Positions 44,775 to 56,254 are shown, numbered from the stretch's first letter. The stretch: DNA of 64,000 bases from Candidatus Avimonas narfae (GCA_904395335.1 CAJFNR010000035.1:1-64000); one strand, 5' to 3'. A program made the numbers and translations. The notes: generated by a model not told the origin, from the sequence alone.

Positions 44775-44999
44775 TCACAGCCGGTCCTCGATGTATCCCA
44801 CCAAATCCTCCAGGGTTTCGCACTCCCCGAGCACTTCGGAGGGGACCTCCACACCGTACAGCTGTTCCAGCGTCACCGCCAGGTCGGCTTTTTCGTCGTC
44901 CGTGATGTTCAGCTCGTCAAAGGTGGCCGCCAGCACCACTGCCTCTTCATCACAGGCGTAGCGGTCGGCGGCCAGCCGCCGGATTGTTTCCAGTACCAT
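44775..44999 (-). CDS. Acyl carrier protein-like protein without the phosphopantetheine serine
   Basis: The 74-residue protein has ACP length and pattern: an N-terminal helix, FDELN, then LAVTLEQLYGVEVPSE and LEDLVGYIEDRL. It stands where acpP usually sits, between plsX and rnc. The DSL site that carries phosphopantetheine is replaced by ITDDEKAD (Asp34 at the Ser position), and no Ser is nearby except Ser54. It therefore cannot be a normal acyl carrier. A true acpP must be elsewhere. GGAGG precedes the ATG. Confidence 0.75.
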   Translation of the reverse strand: MVLETIRRLAADRYACDEEAVVLAATFDELNITDDEKADLAVTLEQLYGVEVPSEVLGECETLEDLVGYIEDRL

Positions 45000-45127
45000 A
45001 CATATTGCCTCCGCGATAGTTGATCAATAAATGGATAAAGGATTGTCCTTGGGTGACAGGGGCAAGAGGATAAAGGTTGAACAACGGCCGTTTTTTGTCA
45101 AAATTGTACACCTTATCCCCGTCCAAG

Positions 45128-45455
45128 GGAGGGTGCTTCCCACATAAGGGGAAGCACCTTGCTGGGGAAAGATTGTTCATATCTTGCGACATCTCAACCT
45201 TCCGTATGCCAAAAGTGTTTGACTGTTAAACCATATCCCGTTCGTACATAGGCTTCCCCATGAAGGGTAAGCTGGCGAGGTGTGCCCCCAGTACGCACCG
45301 AGGCGGATGATGTGGACTGAAGCTGCTTTCCAGCCCCAGCAGCGATTATATCGCAGTCCCTCCCCCCGCTTCGCGGGTACCCTTCCTCGAAAGAGGAAGA
45401 TCACCGCGAGGGGAAGGCCTTCAGGTGCTTCTCCGCCTATGCTTTTTATACAGCA
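45128..45455. repeat. GC-hairpin intergenic repeat, copy 2
   Basis: It contains a GGTGCTTCCC/GGGGAAGCACC hairpin (45131-45159), then GGCTTCCCCATGAAGGGTAA, GCTGGCGAGGTGTG, ACGCACCGAGGCGGATGATG and, at the 3' side, CCTTCCTCGAAAGAGGAAG and GAGGGGAAGGCCTTC. These follow the order of the element at 25.1-25.3 kb. The 470-base gap between plsX and the carrier-like gene holds nothing else clear. Confidence 0.65.
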
Positions 45456-45470
45456 GTAAAACCCTAATCC

Positions 45471-46496
45471 TTATTCAGCCGCGGCGGGTTCCGTCTTTTC
45501 CCCCGCCGCAGGCTTTACCGCGGCAGCGATCCCCTCAATAACCCCGGAACGGGAAAATTCCGCCGCCACCCGAATGGCGTTTTTGACCGCCGGGGCTTTA
45601 GAATTGCCGTGGGCCTTGATCACGGGCTTCTGTACCCCCAGCAGCGGCGCGCCGCCGGTCTCGGAGGTATCCATCATCTTTTTCAGTCCCCGCATATGGG
45701 GCTTGACCAGCAGGTAGGCCAGTTTGGTCAGGGCGTTGGTCATGAAGATCCCCTTGAGGAAGCCCATAAGCACATCGGCGGTGCCCTCCATCATCTTCAG
45801 AGCCACATTGCCAGAAAAGCCGTCGGCCACCACCACGTCGGCGGCGTGAGAGGGCAGGTCCCGCGCCTCCACGTTGCCCGCAAAGTTGAGGCCGCTTTCC
45901 TTCAGCAGAGCATAGGCCGCGTGCTGCAGATCGCCGCCCTTATGTTCCTCGGTGCCCACATTGAGCAGGCCCACCGACACCCTCTTTCCGCCGCCCAGCA
46001 CCCGGGACATGTACAGGCTGCCCATATGGGCAAACTGCAGCAGCATCTCCGGACGGCAATCCACATTGGCGCCGGAGTCGATGAGCATGAAGGGACCGTC
46101 GGTGGAGGGCATGAGGGGGGCCAGCGCCGCCCGGGACACACCCTTGATGCGCTTGACCAGGAAGGTGGCGCCCATGATGAGAGCGCCGGTGCTTCCGGCG
46201 GAAACGAAAGCATCCCCTTCCCCCGCCGCTAGACGGCGCAACCCCTCGGCCATGGAGCAGTCCTTGTGCTCCTTAAGCACGCTTTTGGGCTCGTCGTTCA
46301 TGCCGATGACGTCCGGCGCATCGGCAATGTCGATGTGGTTCAGCGAAATGCCGTGCTGCTCCGCCAGGGCGCGGATCTCCTTTTCCTTTCCGGTGAGGAG
46401 AATATCAAAGCCGTATTCCTCCACCGCCAAAGCGGCGCCCTTGATAATCTCCAGGGGAGCATTGTCCCCTCCGTAAGCATCCACAATGATACGCAT
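45471..46496 (-). CDS. plsX: Phosphate acyltransferase PlsX
   Basis: Makes acyl-phosphate from acyl-ACP for phospholipid synthesis. The 341-residue protein has MRIIVDAYGGDNAPLEIIKG, FVSAGSTGALIMGAT, DSGANVDCRPEML, ADGFSGNVALKMMEG and GGAPLLGVQKPVIKAHG. The start at 46496 has AAAGGGG upstream; the frame further upstream overlaps trmFO. It lies before the carrier-protein-like gene. Confidence 0.96.
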   Translation of the reverse strand: MRIIVDAYGGDNAPLEIIKGAALAVEEYGFDILLTGKEKEIRALAEQHGISLNHIDIADAPDVIGMNDEPKSVLKEHKDCSMAEGLRRLAAGEGDAFVSAGSTGALIMGATFLVKRIKGVSRAALAPLMPSTDGPFMLIDSGANVDCRPEMLLQFAHMGSLYMSRVLGGGKRVSVGLLNVGTEEHKGGDLQHAAYALLKESGLNFAGNVEARDLPSHAADVVVADGFSGNVALKMMEGTADVLMGFLKGIFMTNALTKLAYLLVKPHMRGLKKMMDTSETGGAPLLGVQKPVIKAHGNSKAPAVKNAIRVAAEFSRSGVIEGIAAAVKPAAGEKTEPAAAE

Positions 46497-46516
46497 GGTT
46501 CTTTTCCCCTTTCGTC

Positions 46517-47883
46517 CTAACACACGGATAATGCTCCGGACGCCGTTTCCAGACAGATCATCAGGCTGTTCAACGCCCGGTCCGCCAAGGCGGCATACCG
46601 TTTTCTCTTGTCCCGCTCTGTTGTTTCCAGAGGAGGCAGAATGCCGAAGTTTGCCCCCATAGGCTGAAAATCCCCCGGCTTTCCCGAAGCAGGCCCCCGG
46701 CTTATATACGCGGCCAGCGCCCCAACCATGGTATCCTCCGGCAGATGGAGCTCCGGCGCGCCGCACACGGCCCGCACCGCGTTGACTCCGGCCAGCAGGC
46801 CGGAGGAAGCGGATTCCATATACCCCTCCACCCCGGTCATCTGACCGGCGAAAAACAGCCCCGACCGGTTCCGGAAACGGTATCCGGCGGTGAGTAGGCG
46901 GGGGGAATCGAGAAAGGTGTTGCGGTGCATCACCCCATACCGCAGATACCGGGCCTCCCGCAGAGCGGGAATCATGCCGAATACGCGCTTCTGCTCCGGA
47001 AAGGCCAGATTGGTCTGGAACCCCACTAGGTTGAGCATCGTCCCCGCAGCATTTTCCCGGCGCAGCTGCAGCACCGCCCAGGGGCGGTGACCGGTGCGCG
47101 GGTCCCGCAGGCCCACTGGCTTCATGGGGCCAAAGCGGATAGCGTCCAGCCCCCGGCCCGCCAGCACCTCGATGGGCATACAGCCCTCATAGACGCGGCG
47201 TCCCTCTCCACAATCAAAATCGTGGAGCGGCGCCGTCCGCGCCGTCACCAGGGCGGTATGGAACGCCTCATACTGTTCCTTATTCAGCGGACAGTTGAGG
47301 TAATCCCCCTGGGTGCCCCCCCCTTCCTCCGCATCTCGCCCATAGCGGGATGCATAAAAGGAGTGCTCCGGATCCACACTGTCCGCCGCCACGATGGGGG
47401 CAGCCGCGTCGTAAAAGCTCAGCCCCCCGCCGCACAGGCGGCGAATATCCTCCGCCAGTCCCTCGCTGGTCAGAGGACCGGTGGCGATGACCGCCACCCC
47501 CTCCTCCGGCAACCGGAGCTGTTCCCGCCGCTCCACCGTGATGAGGGGATGGGAGAGGATCCGCCGGGTCACCCCGCGAGAAAACTGCTCCCGGTCTACC
47601 GCCAGGGCGCCTCCCGCGGGGACGGCGCATTCCGCCGCCGCCTGAAGGCAGACCGACCCCATGCGCCGCAGCTCCTCCTTAAGCAGACCGGCAGCGCTGT
47701 CCACACGACTGGCTTTCAGCGAATTGGAGCACACCAGCTCCGCAAAACCGTCCTCCCGGTGTGCGGGGGTACGCTTGCCCGGCTTCATTTCAACGAGTGT
47801 CACCGGCACTCCGGCGTTGGCCGCCGTCCAGGCCGCTTCGCAGCCCGCCAGCCCTGCACCGATGACGGTGAGAACCGGGGCGC

Positions 47884-47887
<4 letters not shown>
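46517..47887 (-). CDS. trmFO: Folate-dependent tRNA m5U54 methyltransferase TrmFO
   Basis: FAD enzyme methylating U54 of tRNAs. The 456-residue protein has the FAD motif VIGAGLAGCEAAWTAA, ELVCSNSLKASRVDSAAGLLK, CPLNKEQYEAF, FEGCMPIE-type VYEGCMPIEVLA, and GQMTGVEGYMESASSGLLAG. Its ATG overlaps the topA stop (ATGA), a common pair in Firmicutes. Confidence 0.96.
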
Positions 47888-50022
<2,135 letters not shown>

Positions 50023-50070
50023 GCGGGTCTCTCCTTTAATTGAAATCATGTGGGACACGGCTCCGCGTCC

Positions 50071-51231
50071 TTATCCCCCCAGGCGGTAGCGTCCGCCCGG
50101 TCCGGCCTGCACGCCTCCCAGCAGCTCCAGCTCGGTGAGAGCCGCCAGCACCTGGGACGCGGTCAGCCCGGTCGCTTCCGCCAGCTCGTCGGGTTCTCCC
50201 GGACAGCCGGCCGTCAGCGCCGTCCACACAGCGCGTGCCGCCTCCCCTGCCCCTTCCGGACAGGAGGCGGTCGACGGCGCCGCGTCTGTACTGCGCTCCG
50301 CCTTCTCACGGACGGGAACGGGTGTGGAAGGCGGCTCCCTGCGTTCCAGTATGGCGGGGAAGCGCGCCTCGTATTCCTCCAGAATCTCACGGGGGCTGGT
50401 AATCAGCCGCGCCCCCTGCTTGATGAGGCCGTTGCTGCCGGTGAAACGGACGGAATCCCACGCCCCCGGCACCACAAATACGTCCCTCCCCTGCTCCGCG
50501 GCCAACCGGGCCGTAATCAGGGAACCACTGTGGCGGGGCGCTTCCACTACGCACACCCCCAGGGATAGCCCGCCGATGAGCCGGTTGCGCACGGGAAAAT
50601 GATGGCGCATGGGCGGCGAACCGTAGGGGTATTCGCTCAACAGAGCGCCCTGTCCGCGGAGGATGCGAAAGCGCATCTCCCGGTTCAGCGCCGGATAGTC
50701 CACATCCAGACCGCAGGCCTGGACCGCCACCGTCAGTCCTCCGGCGTATAAGGCTCCCCAGTGGGAGGCGGCGTCAATTCCCTCCGCCCCGCCGCTGACG
50801 ATCACCACACCGTGAAGGGACAGCTCCCGGGCGATATCCCCGGCCGCCCGGCGGCCTTCGTCGCTGCATTTTCGGGTGCCCACCATGCCCACGGTGGGCA
50901 GATGCTCCAGGTCGGGCATCTCGCCCCGCCCGTACAGCACCAGCGGAAAATCCGGCAGCCCCAGCAGCAGGGAGGGATAATAGGCATCTTCCGGCGTCAG
51001 AACCCAGTCCCCGGCGGACAGCACCGCGTCCAGCAGGCGGCGGGCGCTGTCCCGGTCTCTTTGGGCCAGCCGTTCCTGTTCCGAAACGGAAAGCCCGGCT
51101 TCCAGCCACTCCCGGGGCTCGGCCTCCCACACCGCAGAGGCACTGCAAAAGTGGGAAAGCAGGCGTCCCGCCTTGGCATTTCCCGGCCCCAGCGCCTGCT
51201 GCAGCCAGATCCAGTCGATCCGGGCGTCCAT
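50071..51231 (-). CDS. dprA: DNA-processing protein DprA
   Basis: Loads RecA onto incoming single-stranded DNA in transformation. The 386-residue protein has a SAM-like N-domain, the Rossmann core VGMVGTRKCSDEGRRAAGDIA, VSGGAEGIDAASHWGAL, SEYPYGSPPMRHHFPVRNRLI and HSGSLITARLAAEQGRDVFVVPG motifs, and a winged-helix C-domain. No other competence gene is in the window. Directly upstream of topA. Confidence 0.94.
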   Translation of the reverse strand: MDARIDWIWLQQALGPGNAKAGRLLSHFCSASAVWEAEPREWLEAGLSVSEQERLAQRDRDSARRLLDAVLSAGDWVLTPEDAYYPSLLLGLPDFPLVLYGRGEMPDLEHLPTVGMVGTRKCSDEGRRAAGDIARELSLHGVVIVSGGAEGIDAASHWGALYAGGLTVAVQACGLDVDYPALNREMRFRILRGQGALLSEYPYGSPPMRHHFPVRNRLIGGLSLGVCVVEAPRHSGSLITARLAAEQGRDVFVVPGAWDSVRFTGSNGLIKQGARLITSPREILEEYEARFPAILERREPPSTPVPVREKAERSTDAAPSTASCPEGAGEAARAVWTALTAGCPGEPDELAEATGLTASQVLAALTELELLGGVQAGPGGRYRLGG

Positions 51232-51273
51232 ACTCTCCCCCCTCCTTATGACGGAATCCCAGGAGACGTGCTG

Positions 51274-52062
51274 TCAGCGGCACAGCTCCCACATAACGAT
51301 GCCCGCGGCCATAGCGGCGTTGAGCGATTCCGCCCGGCCGCCCATGGGAATGGTCAGCCGCCCGGTACAGGCCGCCGCCGTTTCGGGGCGGAGACCCCGC
51401 CCCTCGTTGCCGATCAGGCACACCGCCCCGGCGGAAAGTCCCGCCCGGCGCAAATCCTCGCCCCCTTGGGGCACGCAAGCAAAGCAGCGCACCCCCCGGC
51501 GTCCCAGTATCTCCGCCGTATGGGCCAGATCCCCGGCGGGGAGCAGCGGCAGGCGGAACACCCCGCCCATGCTGCCCCTGAGCACCTTGGGGTTGTAGGG
51601 ATCGCAGCAGCCGTCGGAGAGCAGCAGGGCGGACAGGCCCAGCGCCTCCGCCGTGCGGATGACCGTCCCCAGGTTGGCGGGGTCCTGGATATCCTCCAGC
51701 GCCAGATAGCGGGCATGTGGTTCTATTGTATCCAACCCCGGGCGGTTGTCAAGCATAGCGCACACGCACAGCATCCCCTGAGGGGTAGCGGTGTCGGCGG
51801 CGTATTTCATCAGCGCCTCCGGAATCTCAAAGCGGCGCTGCGCCGCCGCGGCTACCGGCTCCCAATAGGAACGGTAGGTTTCCGCCGCCCGCCTGGTATA
51901 CAGAAACGCCGTGACCGCGGCGCCGGACCGGGCGGCATCGGCGCACAGCCGGGCGCCTTCGATGGCGAACAGGCGGTTTTCCCGCCGCGCCCGGGCGCTG
52001 CCCAGCAGCTCCCGCACCTGCCGGATCAGAGGATTGTCCCGGCTGGAAAGAATCGTATCCAT
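51274..52062 (-). CDS. TrmH/SpoU family RNA 2'-O-methyltransferase
   Basis: The 262-residue SPOUT protein has an L30e-like N-domain (LFAIEGARLCADAARSG), then YLALEDIQDPANLGTVIRTAEALG, PKVLRGSMGGVFRLPLL, CLIGNEGRGL and IPMGGRAESLNAAMAAGI, which form the trefoil-knot SAM site. It is likely an rRNA 2'-O-ribose methyltransferase; the target base is unknown. The start at 52062 has GGAGACGGGG upstream. It follows rplT. Confidence 0.92.
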   Translation of the reverse strand: MDTILSSRDNPLIRQVRELLGSARARRENRLFAIEGARLCADAARSGAAVTAFLYTRRAAETYRSYWEPVAAAAQRRFEIPEALMKYAADTATPQGMLCVCAMLDNRPGLDTIEPHARYLALEDIQDPANLGTVIRTAEALGLSALLLSDGCCDPYNPKVLRGSMGGVFRLPLLPAGDLAHTAEILGRRGVRCFACVPQGGEDLRRAGLSAGAVCLIGNEGRGLRPETAAACTGRLTIPMGGRAESLNAAMAAGIVMWELCR

Positions 52063-52094
52063 CCCCGTCTCCTTCCTCGGCCACGATAGCGAAC

Positions 52095-52122
52095 ACGCCC
52101 GCTGGCAGAAGCCGGCGGGCGT
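52095..52122 (-). terminator. GC hairpin between rplT and the RNA methyltransferase gene
   Basis: ACGCCCGCCGGC pairs with GCTGGCGGGCGT (one wobble) around a short loop. No T-run follows, so it may attenuate or process rather than terminate. Confidence 0.45.
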
Positions 52123-52131
52123 CATCGTCTG

Positions 52132-52488
52132 TTATTGAAGAGCCGCTTTCGCTTTCTCGGTCAGAGCGGTGAAGGCGGCGGCATCGGAAACCGCCAGCTC
52201 GGCGAGCATCTTGCGGTTGAGGGAAACGCCCGCCTTTTTCAGGCCGTTCATCAGGGTGGAGTAGTTCATGCCGTTGAGCTTGGCAGCGGCGGAAATGCGC
52301 GTGATCCACAGGCGACGGAAATCGCGCTTCCTCTGGCGGCGGCCGATGTAGGCATACTGGCCGGACTTCATGACCGCTTCCTTCGCGGTGCGGAACAGCT
52401 TGGATTTCGCGCCAAAATAGCCCTTGGCCAGTTTCAGCGTCTTCTTTCTTCTTTTGCGCGTCATCATGGCGCCCTTTATACGAGCCAT
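52132..52488 (-). CDS. rplT: 50S ribosomal protein L20
   Basis: The 118-residue protein begins [20 protein letters not shown] and has [20 protein letters not shown] and [17 protein letters not shown]20 (bL20) is an assembly protein and in Firmicutes represses the infC-rpmI-rplT operon through its leader. Confidence 0.98.
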   Translation of the reverse strand: MARIKGAMMTRKRRKKTLKLAKGYFGAKSKLFRTAKEAVMKSGQYAYIGRRQRKRDFRRLWITRISAAAKLNGMNYSTLMNGLKKAGVSLNRKMLAELAVSDAAAFTALTEKAKAALQ

Positions 52489-52512
52489 TGTTCGTTACCT
52501 CCGTTAAGCGGT

Positions 52513-52710
52513 TTATTTATAGGGGAGCAGACGTTTCAGCTGGGCCACATTGGTGGCGTCCACCACCGTGGTGCCGCGCAGATTGCGCTTTTGCTTCGCG
52601 GACTTCTTGCCCAGCAGATGCCGCTTGGTGGCATGGGCGCGCTTGATTTTGCCGTTCTTGGTCACTTTGAAGCGATCCTTCGCACCGCTGTGCGTTTTCA
52701 GTTTAGGCAT
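52513..52710 (-). CDS. rpmI: 50S ribosomal protein L35
   Basis: The 65-residue protein begins [20 protein letters not shown] and has [20 protein letters not shown], standard for bL35. It lies between infC and rplT. AAGGAGGATATAGGCC precedes the ATG. Confidence 0.98.
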   Translation of the reverse strand: MPKLKTHSGAKDRFKVTKNGKIKRAHATKRHLLGKKSAKQKRNLRGTTVVDATNVAQLKRLLPYK

Positions 52711-52766
52711 GGCCTATATCCTCCTTAGAATCTTGATCTATAACCAACTGTGAGGTTATACAAGGG

Positions 52767-53294
52767 TTATTTTTCGCTCTTCGCCGTCTTGGGGGCGAGG
52801 AACATGAGCATGTGCCGGCCGTCCATCTTGGCAGGACGCTCCACGGCAGCCACCTCGGCACAGGCCTCGGCAAACCGGTTCATGATGTCCCGCCCGATCT
52901 CCGGATGGCCCATCTCCCGGCCGCGGAACCGGATGGAAACCTTGACCTTGTTGCCGTTCTTGAGGAACTGGGAAGCCTGCCGCGCCTTGGTGTTGAAATC
53001 GGCGACATCGATATTCAGCCCCAAGCGGACCTCCTTGAGCTCCACCACGTGCTGATTTTTCCGGGCTTCCTTCTCCCTCTTCGCCTGTTCAAAGCGATAC
53101 TTGCCGTAATCCATAATGCGGCAAACGGGCGGCGTGGCCGTCGGCGCGATTTTCACCAGATCAAGCTCCTGCTCGTCGGCCAGGCGCTGCGCCTCCCGGG
53201 CGGACATGACGCCCAGCTGGGCACCGTCGGCGCCGATGACACGGATCTCATTGTCGCGGATCTGTTCGTTGATCTGCAGTTCCTTCGTGGCTAT
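52767..53294 (-). CDS. infC: Translation initiation factor IF-3 with AUA start codon
   Basis: IF-3 proofreads the initiator codon. The first ATG in frame (53207) would cut off the conserved N-terminus. Reading back, the frame gives ATKELQINEQIRDNEIRVIG, the family start, and begins at ATA (53292-53294) with GGAGG nine bases upstream; no ATG, GTG or TTG fits. Rare start codons on infC are known in other bacteria (AUU in E. coli) and allow IF-3 to repress itself. 175 residues; the C-domain with VKVSIRFRGREMGHPE is intact. Confidence 0.92.
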   Translation of the reverse strand: MATKELQINEQIRDNEIRVIGADGAQLGVMSAREAQRLADEQELDLVKIAPTATPPVCRIMDYGKYRFEQAKREKEARKNQHVVELKEVRLGLNIDVADFNTKARQASQFLKNGNKVKVSIRFRGREMGHPEIGRDIMNRFAEACAEVAAVERPAKMDGRHMLMFLAPKTAKSEK

Positions 53295-53499
53295 GACAAA
53301 ACACCTCCGTCAAATAATACAAAAAACGCGGACAGCTGTCTGCCCGCGCACCTTTTCTCCCCATCACAGGGAATCCCCCTATCGGAAAAGAGGGACGGTA
53401 TTGACCTGCTGGGAACAAAATCCGCAGGTGAGAACGGGCAAACGCTCTTCTTTGTTGTCGAACAAAATACAGTATATCAGCAGGGTTTCCCCTTGTCAA
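53295..53499 (-). promoter_or_regulatory. infC-rpmI-rplT promoter and attenuator leader (L20 leader candidate)
   Basis: TTGACA (53494-53499), 17 bases, TATACT (53471-53476) is a near-consensus promoter whose -35 lies inside the end of the vanZ-like gene. The leader of about 170 bases ends in CGCGG..CAGACAGCTG..CCGCG followed by six T (about 53325-53347), a terminator shortly before infC. This matches the layout of the L20-controlled leader known in Bacillus. Upstream arms TTCCGATAGGGGGATTCCC could form the alternative fold. Confidence 0.75.
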
Positions 53500-53959
53500 G
53501 GGCTTCCGCCGACTTTTTCACCCGGAGGCGCAGCCACAGGATCAGCAGGCAAACCGCCATGCCGGTCAATACCCCGGAAAAGTCGATCAGTACATCGGTG
53601 AGCTGGCCGGTGCGTCCCTCCACCAGCAGTTGCAGGGACTCGTCTGCCACCGGAGTGAGCAGCCCCCAGAACAGCGGCAGGGTCATCCGGCCCCGAATGG
53701 CACCGCGACTGCGGGCCGCCAGCAGGTACAGGATTCCCAAAACCGCGTACTCAGTAAAATGGGCGGCCTTGCGGACCAGATGCTCCACCCGCTCCAGATC
53801 CCAACCGGAGGAGCCGGGAAACAGCTGCAGCAGCCGCACGATGAAGCCGCTTTCACTGGAGGAAACATGGCCGGGAAGCAGCGACTGGCCGAACACAAAG
53901 GCGGCCCATAAAAGAGAGGCTGCCAGCAGCAGCCTCTGTGTCCTTACGGAATACGGCAT
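53477..53959 (-). CDS. VanZ family membrane protein
   Basis: The 160-residue protein has about four membrane segments and the VanZ pattern: FGQSLLPG near the first helix, VRKAAHFTEYAVLG, and DESLQLLVEGRTGQLTDVLID. VanZ-like proteins are linked to glycopeptide tolerance and envelope functions, but most roles are unknown. It ends the wzz-cpsD-cpsB run, and the infC promoter overlaps its 3' end. Confidence 0.88.
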   Translation of the reverse strand: MPYSVRTQRLLLAASLLWAAFVFGQSLLPGHVSSSESGFIVRLLQLFPGSSGWDLERVEHLVRKAAHFTEYAVLGILYLLAARSRGAIRGRMTLPLFWGLLTPVADESLQLLVEGRTGQLTDVLIDFSGVLTGMAVCLLILWLRLRVKKSAEALDKGKPC

Positions 53960-53978
53960 CGGTATCGTTCCCCTTTCT

Positions 53979-54698
53979 TCAGCGGAAGGCATCCGCCAGC
54001 AGGGCGTCGCTGCGCCGGACAAAGTCCTCGTAATGTCCCTTCAGCTTGGAACGCAGGACCTTCTCCGTCTCCGCAAAGCGCGGCGGGCGCTTGTCCAGGC
54101 TGTGGGCGTCGCTGCCCAGCAGCACTGGCCGTTCCTCCTTGATCAAGCGGAGCGCCGTCTTCATCGCCGCCTTCTTTTCCGCAAAGGCACTGCAGTTGAA
54201 CTGGAAAACAGTGTCGTCCCGTTCCAGCAGCTCCTCCACTTCGTCCCGGCTGTACCAGTCGTACCGGTCCAGATGGGCCAGCACCGGCGTCAGCGAAAAG
54301 CGGTAGGCGATATTGTCGATCTCCTCCGTCATCCAGTTTTTGAACGGCACAAACGGAAGTTCCAGCAGGATATACCGGGTCCCCTCATAGCGCAGGGCAT
54401 CCAGGCCCTCCACCTCCGCCAGCCCCTTTTCCAGGCGCACTTCCGCCGAAAGGGCGATGGGTGGCAAAGAGACGCCGCGCTCCTGCGCCGCGGCCTTCAG
54501 CCGTTCCATCGCCTCCGCGCGGCGTTCCAGAAAAGCAGGTACCGTGTCCCGGTGATTGACATAATGGGGCGTAGCCGTTACACGCTCCACCCCCTGCTCC
54601 CGCAGCAGGCGGAGAATCCCCAGGGATTCCTTCTCCTCTGCCGCGCCGTCATCCACCCCAGGTAGAAAATGGCAATGGGAATCGGTCAAGGCACTCAT
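53979..54698 (-). CDS. cpsB: CpsB/CapC-type manganese-dependent tyrosine phosphatase
   Basis: PHP-superfamily phosphatase that dephosphorylates the CpsD kinase. The 239-residue protein has TDSHCHFLPGVDDGA, TATPHYVNHRD, AHLDRYDWY and LLGSDAHSLDKRPP with His/Asp metal ligands. Its ATG overlaps the cpsD stop (ATGA). Confidence 0.92.
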   Translation of the reverse strand: MSALTDSHCHFLPGVDDGAAEEKESLGILRLLREQGVERVTATPHYVNHRDTVPAFLERRAEAMERLKAAAQERGVSLPPIALSAEVRLEKGLAEVEGLDALRYEGTRYILLELPFVPFKNWMTEEIDNIAYRFSLTPVLAHLDRYDWYSRDEVEELLERDDTVFQFNCSAFAEKKAAMKTALRLIKEERPVLLGSDAHSLDKRPPRFAETEKVLRSKLKGHYEDFVRRSDALLADAFR

Positions 54699-55423
54699 CC
54701 CTTCCCGTATTCGTAATCGTAGCTCTTGTAAGCGCGATAGGAACCCAGCTTGGTCTCCTCCCGCACGCCGGTAAGCACCACACCGGCGATGTTGGCTTTA
54801 GCAAAGCGCAGGCTGTCGATGGCTTTGTTCAGCTCCTCATAAGTGGTTTGCTTCTGACGGGCCACCAGCACCACGCCCGCCGACTCGCTGGTCAGCACCA
54901 GGGCGTCAGACACCACGTTGATGGGCGGGGTGTCGATAATGATCAGGTCGTAATGCTCCTTGAGCTTGTCCAGCAGCACCGCCATGTTCTCCGATCCCAG
55001 CAGCTCGGAGGGATTGGGAGGCTGAGGCCCGGCGGTGATGATGTCCAGATTGGGCTCCACTTCCTGATGGAGGGCGTCGGTCAGGGTATCGAAGCCCACC
55101 AGCAACCGGGAGAGGCCCTTGCTATTGTTCAGTTTGAAAATCTTGTGCTGGGTACATTTGCGCAGGTCGGCGTCAATGAGCAGCACCCGGGCCGCTGTCT
55201 GGGCCATGGTGATGGCCAGGTTGGCGCAGGTGGTGGACTTGCCCTCATTGGGCAGGGCACTGGACATAAGCACCACCTTGCTTTTGGAGGAGGCCAGGGA
55301 ATACAGTAGATTGGTCCGCACAATTTTGTACGCCTCAGTGATGGCAAAAGGAGTGGCGGCGGACAGGCGGGTAACGGCGGGGTTGATCTCCCGGCGTTCG
55401 GGATTCTTTCCTTTTCTAGCCAC
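54695..55423 (-). CDS. cpsD: CpsD/CapB family tyrosine kinase (BY-kinase)
   Basis: The 242-residue kinase has the P-loop variant SALPNEGKSTTCANLA, Walker A' LLIDADLRK, IIIDTPPINVVSDALVL, and a C-terminal Tyr cluster (YRAYKSYDYEYGKG) that is autophosphorylated in the family. I choose the GTG at 55423, which overlaps the wzz stop by 8 bases; an ATG at 55453 is the alternative. It works with the Wzz-like membrane adaptor. Confidence 0.88.
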   Translation of the reverse strand: MARKGKNPERREINPAVTRLSAATPFAITEAYKIVRTNLLYSLASSKSKVVLMSSALPNEGKSTTCANLAITMAQTAARVLLIDADLRKCTQHKIFKLNNSKGLSRLLVGFDTLTDALHQEVEPNLDIITAGPQPPNPSELLGSENMAVLLDKLKEHYDLIIIDTPPINVVSDALVLTSESAGVVLVARQKQTTYEELNKAIDSLRFAKANIAGVVLTGVREETKLGSYRAYKSYDYEYGKG

Positions 55424-56120
55424 GTGCGCGCGCCCCTTTCTTTTTGGATTCATAGAAGTCGGGGATTTCGCCCAGGACAGGCACATCGAACCGGTCCTTC
55501 AGCTCCTCCTCGCTCTTGACGGTATTGTCCAGCAGCGAACGCAGCAGCACAATGATCACCGCGATCACCAACCCCACCACGCCGCCGACGGCGCTGTTCA
55601 TCAGCACATTGGGCGAGGACGGGGCGGTGGGGACATGGGCCGTACCGATGGCCTTCGCCGTACCGGCGCCCACCACCTCGGTCAGCACCTGGGGCGCCAC
55701 TTTAGCCACTGCGTTGCAGATGGCGGCGGAAAGCTCCGGATCATCTGTTTCCGCTTCCACCTTCAGCACCCAGGTATCGCTGGCCGCCGTCATCTGGATG
55801 GCGTTGGCCACCTGATTGTAGGTGCAGGGCATGGTCAGCGCCACCTCATTGGCTACCTGGGCCATCACCTCGTCCTGTTCCAAGATGACGATGTAGGTCT
55901 CAATTAACTTCTGAGATGCGTTGATGTCGTTGACGTTCAGGTTGTTGGAACTGTCGGTGTTGGTAACGTACAGGGAGACATCCGATTTGTATTTCGGCGT
56001 CATCACAAACTGGGAGATGACAAACATAATGAGCACCCCCAGCAGGGTACAGATCACCAGCCACTTGAGGCCTTTGTACAGTATCCTTATTATATTTTTG
56101 AGATCAATGGTTTCTTCCAC
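55416..56120 (-). CDS. Wzz/CpsC-type polysaccharide chain-length adaptor
   Basis: The 234-residue protein starts at GTG (GGAGG seven bases upstream), has a membrane helix at about 22-42, an extracellular loop with KSDVSLYVTNTDSSNNLNVN, a Pro-rich APSSPN before a second helix (about 173-195) and a cytoplasmic tail VLGEIPDF. It activates CpsD and sets polymer length in this family. No glycosyltransferases are in the window, so the polysaccharide genes lie elsewhere. Confidence 0.88.
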   Translation of the reverse strand: MEETIDLKNIIRILYKGLKWLVICTLLGVLIMFVISQFVMTPKYKSDVSLYVTNTDSSNNLNVNDINASQKLIETYIVILEQDEVMAQVANEVALTMPCTYNQVANAIQMTAASDTWVLKVEAETDDPELSAAICNAVAKVAPQVLTEVVGAGTAKAIGTAHVPTAPSSPNVLMNSAVGGVVGLVIAVIIVLLRSLLDNTVKSEEELKDRFDVPVLGEIPDFYESKKKGARARG

Positions 56121-56254
56121 CCGTTTTCCTCCTTTTGGAACCTCTTCACCGGATTTTTCCAAGTTTTTCTTACAAACACGGAACTTAGTATAAAACACGT
56201 GTCAAACTTTGTCAACGAATGCCGGTGAATCCCGTCCCTCTTTTTTAAAAGGAA

